A stretch of 64,000 bases of DNA from Planctomycetaceae bacterium (GCA_021372945.1 JAJFTK010000120.1:1-64000); one strand, 5' to 3'. Numbered from the stretch's first letter, positions 9,463 to 17,542 are shown. Program-made: numbers and translations. Notes: generated by a model not told the origin, from the letters alone.

Positions 9463-10275
9463 ATGAAATTGATTGACGTACTGCGAAGCGAATGTGTGAG
9501 AGCCGGCTCCAACATCGACGATAAGGCCCTGGCTCTCTGCGAGATCGCCGCATTGGCCAAACAGTGCAAAACCCTCAAGAAGGTCTCTGAAGACGACATC
9601 CTGGAGGCCCTGCAGGAACGCGAAACCCTCGGCACCACCGCCTTCGGCAATGGCGTCGCCATTCCGCATTGCCGCCTCAAGAACGTCAAGGATTTCGTGG
9701 TCGGTCTTTTGACCGTGCCGGCGGGAGTCGAATTTGAATCCACGGACGGCAAAAAGGTGCAGATGATCGTTTTTATCATCGCGCCGCAGGATCAGAGCAA
9801 TACGCATATCCGGCTGCTGTCGGCCGTTTCGCGCGCGCTGCAGGACCAGACGGCCGTCAAGAAAATGGTCAAGGCCAAAACCGATGCGCAGCTCCGAAAG
9901 CTGTTTCTCGAAGCGGCCGGCCAGGACATTTCCGAACAGATCGCCGTTCGCCACAACCTGGTCCAGGTGTTCGTTCAGGATGAGAAGATCTTTAAGGAGA
10001 TCGTGGAGGCCGTTGCGACGCTGGACAACGCCTCTTTCTGCGTCATCGAAGGCCAGAACGGCCGTCGGTACCTGGGCAAGTCCGGTCTCTTGGCGCAATT
10101 TGCCGAACACCAAAACGAGTCCGCCTGCCACATCCTCGTGGCAACCATCGAACGCCGTCTGAGCAACGAGGTCATCCGGCGTATCGAAAGCATCACGGGC
10201 AGTCTTTTCGAATGCACCGGTGTCATGGTCAGCGTGCAGGAAATGGCCTACTCCGCCGGCTCACTTGAGATTTAA
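9463..10275 (+). CDS. PTS EIIA (PtsN-like) protein with C-terminal extension
   Basis: Residues 1 to about 148 form a PTS EIIA type-2 domain. The phosphorylatable histidine is H69 in AIPHCR, inside the family pattern (GNGVAIPH). The protein is 270 residues, about 120 longer than a plain PtsN. The extra part (from about residue 160) begins VRHNLVQVFV and looks like an alternating beta-alpha, ACT- or PII-like fold, with no motif I can name. PtsN-type proteins usually act in regulation rather than sugar uptake. No EIIB or EIIC is nearby, which fits a regulatory role. An AAAGGA site precedes the ATG. The stop lies two bases before the next gene, so the two are probably co-transcribed. Confidence 0.82.
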   Translation: MKLIDVLRSECVRAGSNIDDKALALCEIAALAKQCKTLKKVSEDDILEALQERETLGTTAFGNGVAIPHCRLKNVKDFVVGLLTVPAGVEFESTDGKKVQMIVFIIAPQDQSNTHIRLLSAVSRALQDQTAVKKMVKAKTDAQLRKLFLEAAGQDISEQIAVRHNLVQVFVQDEKIFKEIVEAVATLDNASFCVIEGQNGRRYLGKSGLLAQFAEHQNESACHILVATIERRLSNEVIRRIESITGSLFECTGVMVSVQEMAYSAGSLEI

Positions 10276-10277
10276 AT

Positions 10278-11234
10278 ATGGCTGACTCACGGGTCAATGT
10301 TTATCACAATCTCTCGATCATGCTCAATGCGGGCTTGCCCATCATGCGCGCCATTCAAAATGTCGCCGGGCAGGGCAGCTTTGGCCGTCTGTTCAGAAAA
10401 ATTGAACCCCAGATAGCGACCGGCATGAGCCTGACCGACATCGTCCCGCTGTATCGCCAGTTCGAGCCCCTCGATCGTGTGCTGATCACCGTGGGCGAAC
10501 AGACCGGTCAATCCGCGGAGATGTTCGAGATGCTTTCGCAGTGGTACGCCTTCCGTCAGCGCCTGTCTCGGACCATGCTCATTGGCATGATCCTGCCGCT
10601 CTTTTATATACACGCCGCCTCGATCCTGATCCCGGTCGTTCCGTTCGCGCTGGGCGGCTGGAACTGGGCGGTTTATTTTAAGCTTATGTTTTTGATCCTT
10701 GCAATCTTTTACATTCCCGGCCTGGTGATCCTGGGCATTGTTTGCCTTGCGCCCAAGAAGGGCATTCTGCGTTCTATTCTCGATACCGCCGTTATCTATC
10801 TGCCGGCCATCGGGAAGGGCGTGCGCGAGTTGGCACTCAGCCGTTACTGCAAGGTATTTGCGATCACGTACAAGGCCGGCGTTCCCATCGTCGAATGCGC
10901 ACGCATGGCCAGCGAGTCGGTCGGCAACCAGGTCATGCGGCGCCGGCTCGAGGGCGGATACGTCATGGCCAAAGCGGGCGAAGAGATGAGCAAGGGCTTC
11001 AGCCGCTTTCTTCCCGCCGAATTCCTGAGTATCTGGCAGGTCGGCGAAGAAAGCGGAGAACTCGACGAATCCGCCGGACGCCTCGGCGACATGTACGCCG
11101 AAAACGCCGAACGCACCTTCGGCCTGGTCTCACGACTGCTTCCGTTTGGCATTTATCTCATCGTCATCCTGGTGATCGCCTATTTCATCGTTACCGGATT
11201 CATGAAGATCTTCGACAGCATGTATTCCATCTGA
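10278..11234 (+). CDS. GspF/PilC-family type II secretion or pilus inner-membrane protein
   Basis: The 318-residue protein shows two copies of the T2SSF domain: residues about 5-100 (LSIMLNAGLPIMRAIQNV) and about 180-300 (YKAGVPIVECARMASESV, with VGEESGELDES). Each is followed by membrane segments (about 98-120, 133-160 and 285-307). GspF/PilC proteins sit in the inner membrane and help assemble secretion or pilus machines. It is shorter than typical GspF (about 400 residues), lacking the usual N-terminal cytoplasmic stretch. It stands alone, without GspE or GspG neighbours. It follows the EIIA gene with only two bases between them. Confidence 0.85.
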   Translation: MADSRVNVYHNLSIMLNAGLPIMRAIQNVAGQGSFGRLFRKIEPQIATGMSLTDIVPLYRQFEPLDRVLITVGEQTGQSAEMFEMLSQWYAFRQRLSRTMLIGMILPLFYIHAASILIPVVPFALGGWNWAVYFKLMFLILAIFYIPGLVILGIVCLAPKKGILRSILDTAVIYLPAIGKGVRELALSRYCKVFAITYKAGVPIVECARMASESVGNQVMRRRLEGGYVMAKAGEEMSKGFSRFLPAEFLSIWQVGEESGELDESAGRLGDMYAENAERTFGLVSRLLPFGIYLIVILVIAYFIVTGFMKIFDSMYSI

Positions 11235-11305
11235 CCAGGCGAGTATTCTTTACCTTCAAGCCTCTCAAAAGCCGATAAAAAATTTAAACGCCGGCGCCTG
11301 GGCTG

Positions 11306-11324
11306 CACGGGCGTCTCGCCCGTG
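11306..11324. repeat. 19-bp palindromic repeat, single copy
   Basis: CACGGGCG and CGCCCGTG form a perfect 8-bp stem around TCT. It lies between the GspF-family gene and rnpA. It belongs to the same family as the arrays at 37939-38017 and 42610-42717 (CACGGGC-NNNNN-GCCCGTG). No T-run follows, so it is unlikely to be a terminator. Confidence 0.75.
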
Positions 11325-11368
11325 TTGAGTGGTATGCGTGTTTTAGAGGAAAAATAAAAAAAACAGAT

Positions 11369-11776
11369 ATGGACGACGCCTTGGAGCGATTATACTTCAG
11401 GAAAACGCAGCGAATCTCCTCCAAAAACGACTTTGCGAGGATTCTGGCTCACGGTCGCCCAGCCCGAAAAGGCAACCTGCGTCTGTATGCCGCGCCCAAT
11501 GAACTGACCTTTCCGCGATTTGGCATCTCGGTCAGTAAATCGTGCGGCTCGGCCGTCCAGCGCAACCGCTTGAAACGCCTGGTCCGCGAGGTTCTTAGAA
11601 CGCATCAGCACCAGGTCGCGGCCGGATATGATTACATCCTCATTTTCTCGGCCAAAAAGCCGGCGGCAAAGCAAACGGAGCGGACCGAAAAAAATGGTTG
11701 GCGTGTAGAATACAGCTATAAGGCAATGGAAATACAGGTCATGGAGCTGCTTGAACGCGTGACCGGCCGCAGGTGA
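11369..11776 (+). CDS. rnpA: Ribonuclease P protein component
   Basis: The protein subunit of RNase P binds the catalytic RNA and helps mature tRNA 5' ends. The 135-residue protein has the N-terminal block RISSKNDFARIL and the diagnostic basic helix SAVQRNRLKRLVREVLR at about residues 58-74. The C-terminal half keeps the DYILIF strand. In most bacteria rnpA directly follows rpmH near dnaA and yidC. Here it lies between a GspF-like gene and a MerR-type regulator, with no rpmH or yidC. No strong ribosome site is seen at the ATG, the nearest GAGGA being about 18 bases upstream. Confidence 0.9.
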   Translation: MDDALERLYFRKTQRISSKNDFARILAHGRPARKGNLRLYAAPNELTFPRFGISVSKSCGSAVQRNRLKRLVREVLRTHQHQVAAGYDYILIFSAKKPAAKQTERTEKNGWRVEYSYKAMEIQVMELLERVTGRR

Positions 11777-11824
11777 TCGGCCGAAAGGTTTCAAACGTTG
11801 AAAAAAAAAGAGGACAAAGAAAAA

Positions 11825-12052
11825 ATGCTGCAGATCGGTCCGGCCTCCAAATTGGCCGGCGTCTCGGTGCAGAGCGTCCAGAACTATATCATGCTCGGAT
11901 TGCTCAGGCCCGCGGCCGTTACGCCCGGGGGCAGACGCCTCTTCGACCGGCATGCGATCGAGCGAATCAAGCTCATCCATAAAATGAACCACAGCGGCTA
12001 TACGCTGCGGGCCATCAGGGAACTTTTTATCGAACGATTTGGCACACCATGA
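11825..12052 (+). CDS. Small MerR-type helix-turn-helix regulator
   Basis: The 75-residue protein is almost only a MerR-type winged helix. It shows IGPASKLAGVSVQSVQNYIM (helix-turn-helix), then the wing GGRRLFDRHAIERI and the helix NHSGYTLRAIRELF. There is no C-terminal effector-binding or dimerising coiled coil, so it is a minimal DNA-binding protein. An upstream TTG at 11798 with GAAAGG nine bases before it is an alternative start that adds nine Lys-rich residues. The gene follows rnpA closely and may be in the same transcript. Its target is unknown. Confidence 0.78.
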   Translation: MLQIGPASKLAGVSVQSVQNYIMLGLLRPAAVTPGGRRLFDRHAIERIKLIHKMNHSGYTLRAIRELFIERFGTP

Positions 12053-12128
12053 GATCATCAGCGATTTCTAAAACAAAAGATGACTGCCGGACGTGCCTTT
12101 GGGCCGTTGATCGGACTGCGGAGGCCAT

Positions 12129-13631
12129 ATGCTGGCGATAACCTCTGCCGCCTATAATCCCTACATCTTTCTGGCCATTGCGCTGCTCCTGCTGATCAGC
12201 GTCATTGCCAGTAAGGCCTCCGAGTGGCTTGGCGTACCGGCGCTGCTGGTGTTTCTGGGCATCGGCATGCTGGCCGGCTCCGAAGGCCCCGGCGGCATCT
12301 GGTTCGACAACAGACCGCTTGCCCAGATGCTGGGCACCCTGGCCCTGGCGTATATCCTGTTTTCCGGCGGCCTTGATACCAACTGGAAAACCGTGCGGCC
12401 CGTCCTCAAACCCGCGGTGACCCTGGCGACCGTCGGCGTGTTCCTCACGGCCGTCCTGGTGGCCGTCTTTGCCGTCCTGTTCCTCGACTTCTCCTGGCTC
12501 GAAGGCCTGCTGCTCGGTTCGGTCATGTCCTCCACCGACGCCGCCGCCGTCTTTGCCATCCTGCGCTCTCGCAGCATCAGCCTCAAGGGCCGCCTGCAGC
12601 CGCTGCTGGAACTGGAATCCGGCAGCAATGACCCGATGGCCGTCTTTCTCACGGTCACCATGATCGGCCTGCTCAAAAACCCCGACCTGCCCTGGTGGAC
12701 CGCGTTGAGCAGCTTCGTCTGGCAGATGGTCCTCGGAGGGATGCTGGGGTTCTTGTTCGGCAAGATCATAATTTTTCTGATCAACAGGGTGCGCCTGGAA
12801 TATGAAGGCCTCTACCCCGTCCTGACCCTTTCGATGGTGCTGATGGCCTATGGATTTACCGACATGCTCGGCGGCAACGGATTCCTGGCCATCTACATCG
12901 CCGGCGTCTGCCTGGGCAACGAGACCTTCCTGCACAAGCGCAGTCTGCTGCGGTTCCACGGCGGCATCGCCTGGCTCATGCAGATCGCGATGTTCCTGAC
13001 CCTGGGCCTGCTGGTGTTTCCCTCGCACCTTGTGCCGGTCATCGGATCGGGACTGCTGCTGGCCCTGTTCCTCATGCTGATCGCCCGGCCGGCGGCCGTG
13101 CTGGTGTGCATGGTTGGCTCCGATTTCAATTGGCGCGAAAAGATACTGATCTCATGGGTCGGACTGCGCGGCGCCGTGCCGATCGTCATGGCCACGTTCC
13201 CGATGATGGCCGGGATCGAGCGCTCCGAGGAGATCTTCAACCTGGTGTTCTTCATCGTCATCGCGTCGGTCCTCTTGCAGGGCAAATTCCTGCCGTTTCT
13301 GGCCCGGCTGCTCAAGCTGGATAACCCCGCCGACCGCCAGTGTCGGCCCCCGCTGGAATTTGAGCGGACCGAGCCGGGTATCCGCGCCGACATGATCGAG
13401 CTGACGATTGCGCCGGCATCGCAGGCGGTGGGCAAACGCCTGCTCGAACTGCACTTGCCGCACGGCGTGCTCATTGCGCTCATCCGCCGCGAGGGCGAGT
13501 ATTTCATCCCCGATGGCGGCGCCACGCTCCAGCCCCGCGACCGCGTCCTGGTCCTGGGCGAGACAAACTCGCTGGCCGACATCGAAAATCGACTGGCGGG
13601 CGGGCCAAAAAAAGCCGAAATAACCTGTTGA
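12129..13631 (+). CDS. nhaP2: CPA1-family K+(Na+)/H+ antiporter with TrkA-C domain
   Basis: Residues 1 to about 395 are a monovalent cation:proton antiporter with about 12 membrane segments. The conserved core includes GSVMSSTDAAAVFAIL and LELESGSNDPMAVFL, the latter holding the Asn-Asp pair that carries ions. The C-terminal 110 residues form a TrkA-C regulatory domain (IELTIAPASQAVGKRLLELHLP to DRVLVLGE). This arrangement is that of NhaP2/CvrA, which exports K+ in exchange for protons and protects cell volume. The symbol is by architecture. A strong GGAGG site lies just before the ATG. Confidence 0.87.
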   Translation: MLAITSAAYNPYIFLAIALLLLISVIASKASEWLGVPALLVFLGIGMLAGSEGPGGIWFDNRPLAQMLGTLALAYILFSGGLDTNWKTVRPVLKPAVTLATVGVFLTAVLVAVFAVLFLDFSWLEGLLLGSVMSSTDAAAVFAILRSRSISLKGRLQPLLELESGSNDPMAVFLTVTMIGLLKNPDLPWWTALSSFVWQMVLGGMLGFLFGKIIIFLINRVRLEYEGLYPVLTLSMVLMAYGFTDMLGGNGFLAIYIAGVCLGNETFLHKRSLLRFHGGIAWLMQIAMFLTLGLLVFPSHLVPVIGSGLLLALFLMLIARPAAVLVCMVGSDFNWREKILISWVGLRGAVPIVMATFPMMAGIERSEEIFNLVFFIVIASVLLQGKFLPFLARLLKLDNPADRQCRPPLEFERTEPGIRADMIELTIAPASQAVGKRLLELHLPHGVLIALIRREGEYFIPDGGATLQPRDRVLVLGETNSLADIENRLAGGPKKAEITC

Positions 13632-13662
13632 TTGCTGAGCAAAACAGAGGAAAATAGCGCGT

Positions 13663-14565
13663 ATGGCAGATTACCAGACCAGGCAAAGACATCAGAATAT
13701 GGTTGTCGGCGTTTTCGTTTTTTTGGCGCTGGCGGCGTTTTTGTGGATGCTGTGGCGTTTTCGCGACCTGCCGCTGGCCGCCGGAAAGCTCAAATCCTTC
13801 GAGATCATGGTCTATTTCCCCGAGGTTCCCGGCGTGGGCAAGGATACGCCCGTCCAGTTTTGCGGCTACCAGGTCGGCCGCGTCAATTTTGTCGCGCCGC
13901 CCAAACGCATTGGCAATGATGACCAGCACCGCGTGCCCGTCGAGATTTACATTGATAAGCAGTTCAAGGACATCCCCTCCGACGCGAACATCCAGATCGT
14001 CAAGCGGGGCCTTGGCAGCAGCTACATCGACATTCGCGTCGCTCCCGAAAAGCAAACCAAGCCAGTCGCCTTCCTGCAGCAGGGCATGGTCCTTGAAGGC
14101 AGCATCAGTACCGCCAGCGAATTCTTCCCTCCGGCGGTGCAGAAGAAGCTGGAAAACCTCGTCGATTCCATCTCTCAGCTTGCCAATAACGCCAATGCCA
14201 TCCTCGGCGACGTCGAAAACCAGAACAATGTCAAGGTAATGCTCGCTAACCTCAAAACGGCCACCGAGCAGGCCAACGAGACGCTCAAGTCGTTCAAGGA
14301 CCTCTCGGATGTCAGCGCCGACAAGGCCGAACTTCTGGGCGATAAGCTTGTTGAGATGGCCGACACCTTCGAAGGCACGCTCGCCGAGGTCCGCCGGATC
14401 CTGGCCAAAATTGAGTCCGGCCAGGGCACCGCCGGAAAGCTCGTCAACGACGGCAGACTTTACGAGAACCTCCTCGAAAGCAGCCAGGAACTCCAGATGG
14501 CCCTCCAGCAGCTTAAGGAATGGGCCGCCGATGCCCGCCAAAAAGGCATCCGGATTAAATGGTAG
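13663..14565 (+). CDS. MCE-domain (MlaD-like) protein
   Basis: The 300-residue protein has one N-terminal membrane anchor (about residues 14-33) and an MCE domain at about 40-125. The recognisable stretches are YFPEVPGVGKDTPVQFCGYQ and the IVKRGLGSSYIDI strand. A long helical tail follows from about residue 145 to the end. MCE proteins form hexameric rings and tubes that carry lipids between the inner and outer membranes. The usual partner ATPase and permease (MlaF, MlaE) are not next to it here. It lies 31 bases after the antiporter gene, so the two may share a transcript. Confidence 0.82.
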   Translation: MADYQTRQRHQNMVVGVFVFLALAAFLWMLWRFRDLPLAAGKLKSFEIMVYFPEVPGVGKDTPVQFCGYQVGRVNFVAPPKRIGNDDQHRVPVEIYIDKQFKDIPSDANIQIVKRGLGSSYIDIRVAPEKQTKPVAFLQQGMVLEGSISTASEFFPPAVQKKLENLVDSISQLANNANAILGDVENQNNVKVMLANLKTATEQANETLKSFKDLSDVSADKAELLGDKLVEMADTFEGTLAEVRRILAKIESGQGTAGKLVNDGRLYENLLESSQELQMALQQLKEWAADARQKGIRIKW

Positions 14566-14629
14566 GAAAGCGGGTACAGGTACAACCTGCCTTACGGCAG
14601 AACGTGCCAGTCCCCGTTTTCCAATTCTT

Positions 14630-14663
14630 CACAGACAAACACGGACAGCCACGGACTGACACA
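14630..14663. repeat. GTCCGTG-type degenerate repeat run, downstream copy
   Basis: The run CACAGACAAACACGGACAGCC and its continuation are built of CACGGACA-like words (GTCCGTG on the other strand). They abut the stop codon of the four-helix-bundle gene. Related runs lie inside that gene (14855-14902) and upstream of it (15355-15434). Confidence 0.6.
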
Positions 14664-14664
14664 A

Positions 14665-15318
14665 TCATTTCTCCGCCATCCTCTTTTGACTGCGTATCCG
14701 GTACAGCCGTTCGGTAAAGCCCCCATCTTTTTCAAATGCTTCAGCTTGCTCTGCAATCTGCCGATTAAGCAGATGGCAGTTGATATTGATCAGCGAAAGT
14801 GCCGCATTGGCGGCCAATTCAGAAACAAATGTCTCATTCTTCGATGGGTCCTTCTTTGTCCGTGTCCTGCGCGCGTCCGTGCAGGTCGGTGTCTGTCCGT
14901 GAATCACCTTTCGATCAAGGCGTTGCTCTTGTGCAAGCCATTCCCTGAATTGGTCCAAGGTGCAACATTTCATCGTTTTGAATCTTATCAGAACTGGATC
15001 ACTAGCCTTGAAGAGACGCAAGTTGTTCTGACGCAGAAAGTCCTCGTAGTCAAGTTTCAGTTCTTCAAGGGAAGCTCGCCCCACATTGGTCAGCTTTAAC
15101 TCAGACTTTTTCGATGTGCCCGATGCCTGTGATCCTTCGGCAATATTCTGGACACCGCTGCGAGCGGCTTGGATCATCTGGTCTCGCATACGGCTGAACG
15201 GTTCGATATAGAGTTCGCAAAATCGAACCGTTAGATCGTAGATCAATCTTGCCAGTTGAAACGTCTTGAGTTTCCGATATGCGCCGTGCTTTGGAATCAG
15301 CTTCTCCTGCTCACCCAT
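14665..15318 (-). CDS. Four-helix-bundle (23S rRNA intervening-sequence-like) protein
   Basis: The protein of 217 residues belongs to the four-helix-bundle family related to proteins encoded in 23S rRNA intervening sequences and, more distantly, to Avd of diversity-generating retroelements. The core is at residues about 15-115 (FQLARLIYDLTVRFCELY, MIQAARSGVQNIAEGSQAS, LTNVGRASLEELKLDYEDFL). After it comes a low-complexity insert rich in Thr, Arg and Lys (GQTPTCTDARRTRTKKDP), encoded by the GTCCGTG repeat, and then a second helical part. Function is unknown. The start at 15318 (AGGGG seven bases upstream) is preferred to an ATG nine codons earlier. The gene is transcribed against all its neighbours. 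Confidence 0.8.
   Translation of the reverse strand: MGEQEKLIPKHGAYRKLKTFQLARLIYDLTVRFCELYIEPFSRMRDQMIQAARSGVQNIAEGSQASGTSKKSELKLTNVGRASLEELKLDYEDFLRQNNLRLFKASDPVLIRFKTMKCCTLDQFREWLAQEQRLDRKVIHGQTPTCTDARRTRTKKDPSKNETFVSELAANAALSLININCHLLNRQIAEQAEAFEKDGGFTERLYRIRSQKRMAEK
14855..14902. repeat. GTCCGTG-type repeat inside the four-helix-bundle gene
   Basis: Words such as TTGTCCGTGTCC, GCGTCCGTGCAGG and TCTGTCCGTG recur within the coding sequence and encode the Thr/Arg-rich insert. They match the flanking runs at 14630-14663 and 15355-15434. Confidence 0.6.
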
Positions 15319-15354
15319 GCATGTTCCCCTTTTTCGATCCTGCATTTCCTATTA

Positions 15355-15434
15355 CTGTCCGCGCATGTCTGTGCCTGTCCGTGTAGTCTATTCCTGTCCG
15401 TGCAGTCCGTGCAAGTCTGTGTGTGTCTGTGCTG
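15355..15434. repeat. GTCCGTG-type degenerate repeat run, upstream copy
   Basis: About nine imperfect units of TGTCCGTG or TGTCTGTG cover 80 bases just upstream of the four-helix-bundle gene. Examples are CCTGTCCGTGTAG, CTGTCCGTGCAG and GTGTGTGTCTGTGC. No open frame explains it. Confidence 0.7.
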
Positions 15435-15585
15435 GATCCACAATACGTATAGTAACTCGTAATTGCAAGGTAGCTTCCTCTATATTTGGTTGTGTATTTC
15501 AGTGATTTCCATGGTAGAAACTCCGGTTTCAGGCAAAAAAGGCGGCAGATTTGTGCATTTTTCGCCGGATTCGTTGATAAGCTTG
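15435..15585. other. Rest of the gap upstream of rpsB
   Basis: Together with the repeat run at 15355-15434 and the rpsB promoter, this stretch fills the 380-base gap between the divergently transcribed four-helix-bundle gene and rpsB. I see no small gene in it. The open frames crossing it have no ribosome site and no recognisable protein. Confidence 0.4.
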
Positions 15586-15614
15586 TTGACAGAGTGGGGG
15601 CGATGGGGTATGAT
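15586..15614 (+). promoter_or_regulatory. Near-consensus sigma70 promoter of rpsB-tsf
   Basis: TTGACA at 15586-15591 and TATGAT at 15609-15614 are 17 bases apart, close to the ideal. The leader of about 80 bases ends in GGAGGT eight bases before the rpsB GTG codon. This fits a highly expressed ribosomal protein operon. Confidence 0.75.
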
Positions 15615-15698
15615 TTTCGCCTTATCGGCTGTGTAGGCCGGATAGATATACTCTATATAAATGTCAGTAACCCTTTTTTGTATTGGAGGTAAGTTTCT

Positions 15699-16544
15699 GT
15701 GAATAAGGAACTTGCCCGCGAACTCATCAGTGCGGGCGTACATTTCGGACACGCGGTCAGCCGCTGGGACCCCAGGATGAAACCCTACATCTTCGGCAAG
15801 CGCGGTATGATCCACATCATCAATGTCAAAGAAACCCTCAAAGGCCTTGTGATCGGCAAAAAGCTCCTGGCGAATGTGGTTTCCAACGGCCGGGACGTGG
15901 TTTTTGTCGGGACCAAGCGTCAGGCCAAGAAGGCCGTGCAGAAGGCTGCCGAAGCGTGCGGGATGCACTTTGTTTCGGAACGCTGGCTGGGCGGCACCCT
16001 GACCAACTTCAGGACGATCCGCTCGCGTCTGCAGCGGCTGGAACAACTGGAAGAACTGGAATCGACCGGCAAGATCGAGGCCCAGGGCAAGAAGCAGGGT
16101 TCCCGCCTGAAGCGCGAACTCCGCAAGGTCAAGACGAACCTGGACGGCATCCGGCGGATGAGCCGCATGCCGGGCGTGATGGTCGTGGTCGATGCCAAGA
16201 AGGAATACATCGCCCTGCGTGAGGCCCGCAAGTTGGGCATTCCGACGGTGGGCATTCTGGATACGGATTCGAATCCGGATACGGTGGACGTGGCCATTCC
16301 GGCCAACGATGACTCGATCAAGGCGATCGAGATCCTTCTGGATCAGCTTGCGGCGGCGGTCGCCGAAGGCAAGACGATGATCCGCGAGGAAGACGTGACG
16401 GCCCAGGCGGCGGCCCGTCCGACTCGCACCCGCTCGCGCCGGCGCGTCCTGGCCAGTGCCAAGGATAGCGAACAGCCGGCCGAAGGCGCCCCGGCGGCGG
16501 CAGAGTCCGAGTCGAAGGAAACCGCCGAAACCAGCGCGCAATAG
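15699..16544 (+). CDS. rpsB: 30S ribosomal protein S2
   Basis: S2 binds the small ribosomal subunit near the mRNA exit and recruits S1. The 281-residue protein carries the classic blocks GVHFGHAVSRWDPRMKPYIF, FVGTKRQAKKAV, RWLGGTLTNF and GIPTVGILDTDSNPD. It is longer than typical S2 (about 240) because of a low-complexity Arg/Ala/Glu C-terminal tail. The start is GTG with a GGAGGT ribosome site. It is the first gene of rpsB-tsf-pyrH-frr, the order found in many bacteria. Confidence 0.97.
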   Translation: MNKELARELISAGVHFGHAVSRWDPRMKPYIFGKRGMIHIINVKETLKGLVIGKKLLANVVSNGRDVVFVGTKRQAKKAVQKAAEACGMHFVSERWLGGTLTNFRTIRSRLQRLEQLEELESTGKIEAQGKKQGSRLKRELRKVKTNLDGIRRMSRMPGVMVVVDAKKEYIALREARKLGIPTVGILDTDSNPDTVDVAIPANDDSIKAIEILLDQLAAAVAEGKTMIREEDVTAQAAARPTRTRSRRRVLASAKDSEQPAEGAPAAAESESKETAETSAQ

Positions 16545-16569
16545 GGCAAACGATAGCGATTAGATTCTG

Positions 16570-16606
16570 CTGGCCCCGCACCGCTGTTCGCAACGGCTGG
16601 GGCCAG
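16570..16606 (+). promoter_or_regulatory. Hairpin between rpsB and tsf
   Basis: CTGGCCCC at 16570-16577 pairs perfectly with GGGGCCAG at 16599-16606, and CCG/CGG can pair inside it. A weak T stretch (TTGCTTTT) follows. It could attenuate or process the rpsB-tsf transcript and set different S2 and EF-Ts levels. It is not a strong terminator by sequence. Confidence 0.5.
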
Positions 16607-16647
16607 TTGCTTTTAGAAAAGCGTCGATAACAGGAATATAGTAAAAG

Positions 16648-16664
16648 GCGGGCGAGACGCCCGC
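16648..16664. repeat. Palindromic repeat, variant single copy
   Basis: GCGGGCG-AGA-CGCCCGC is a perfect 7-bp stem with a 3-base loop, between rpsB and tsf. It is a variant of the CACGGGC/GCCCGTG family found at 11306, 37939 and 42610. It lies about 10 bases upstream of the tsf ribosome site. Confidence 0.65.
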
Positions 16665-16687
16665 GTTCCCATATTAGGAGTGAAACG

Positions 16688-17542
16688 ATGGCGGACATAT
16701 CAGCGGCAAGCGTAATGAAGCTTCGCAAGATAAGCGGGCAGGGCATGATGGACTGCAAGAAGGCCCTGGAAGAAAGTAACGGCGACGTCGAAGCGGCGAT
16801 GCAGATCCTTCGCAAGAAGGGGCTGGCGACGATGCAGAAACGGGCCGGACGCGAAACGACCCAGGGCCGCGTGCTGTGCATCTTTGACGGCAAGACGGCC
16901 GTGATCGTGTCGCTGTGCTGCGAGACGGATTTCGTGGCCAAAAGCGAGGTGTTCGTGAAGACGGCCGAGAAGCTGCTGGAGTGCGGCAAGAAGGCTGCGG
17001 CTGACCAGGGTGGAGCGGCGCTGATGGATGTCGAGGTCGACGGCCGCAAGTTCGCCGAGTATTTGAACGATACCGTCAGCCAGACCGGCGAAAAGATCGA
17101 GATCGGCGATTACTACCGGATGACCGTTCCGGCGACGGGTACGGTCGGCACATATGTGCATTTTAATCACAAGGTCGGTTCGATGGCCCTGATCGAGGCC
17201 AGCAGCGAGGCGGTGGCTCGCGGGGTCAAGCAGACGGCCGATGAGATCTGCATGCACATTACCGCGATGAACCCGATCGCGCTGGATAAGGATTCGGTGG
17301 ACCCGACGGTCATCGAAAAGGAACGCGCCGTCGCCGCTGAGCAGGTCAAAGATAAGCCGGCCAATATCATCGAGAAGATCATCGACGGCAAGATCAATAA
17401 ATTCCTCAAGGATCAGTGCCTGGTGGAGCAGACGTTCGTGAAGGATGATACCAAGACCGTCAACCAGACGCTGCAAGACGCGGCCAAGGCCGCCGGAGGG
17501 ACCGCGAAAATTAAACGCTTTGTACGGATTGAAATCGGTTAA
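16688..17542 (+). CDS. tsf: Elongation factor Ts
   Basis: EF-Ts recycles EF-Tu by releasing GDP. The 284-residue protein starts with the UBA-like domain (LRKISGQGMMDCKKALEES) and has the core EF-Tu contact motif CETDFVAKSE. Two dimerisation-type subdomains follow, with the HITAMNP block. Length and order are normal. AGGAG lies seven bases before the ATG. It sits between rpsB and pyrH and ends just before a terminator. Confidence 0.97.
   Translation: MADISAASVMKLRKISGQGMMDCKKALEESNGDVEAAMQILRKKGLATMQKRAGRETTQGRVLCIFDGKTAVIVSLCCETDFVAKSEVFVKTAEKLLECGKKAAADQGGAALMDVEVDGRKFAEYLNDTVSQTGEKIEIGDYYRMTVPATGTVGTYVHFNHKVGSMALIEASSEAVARGVKQTADEICMHITAMNPIALDKDSVDPTVIEKERAVAAEQVKDKPANIIEKIIDGKINKFLKDQCLVEQTFVKDDTKTVNQTLQDAAKAAGGTAKIKRFVRIEIG

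Noticed and set aside
14665..15318. Accessory gene of a diversity-generating retroelement
   Set aside because: The four-helix-bundle fold is related to Avd, but no reverse transcriptase, template repeat or variable repeat is present nearby.
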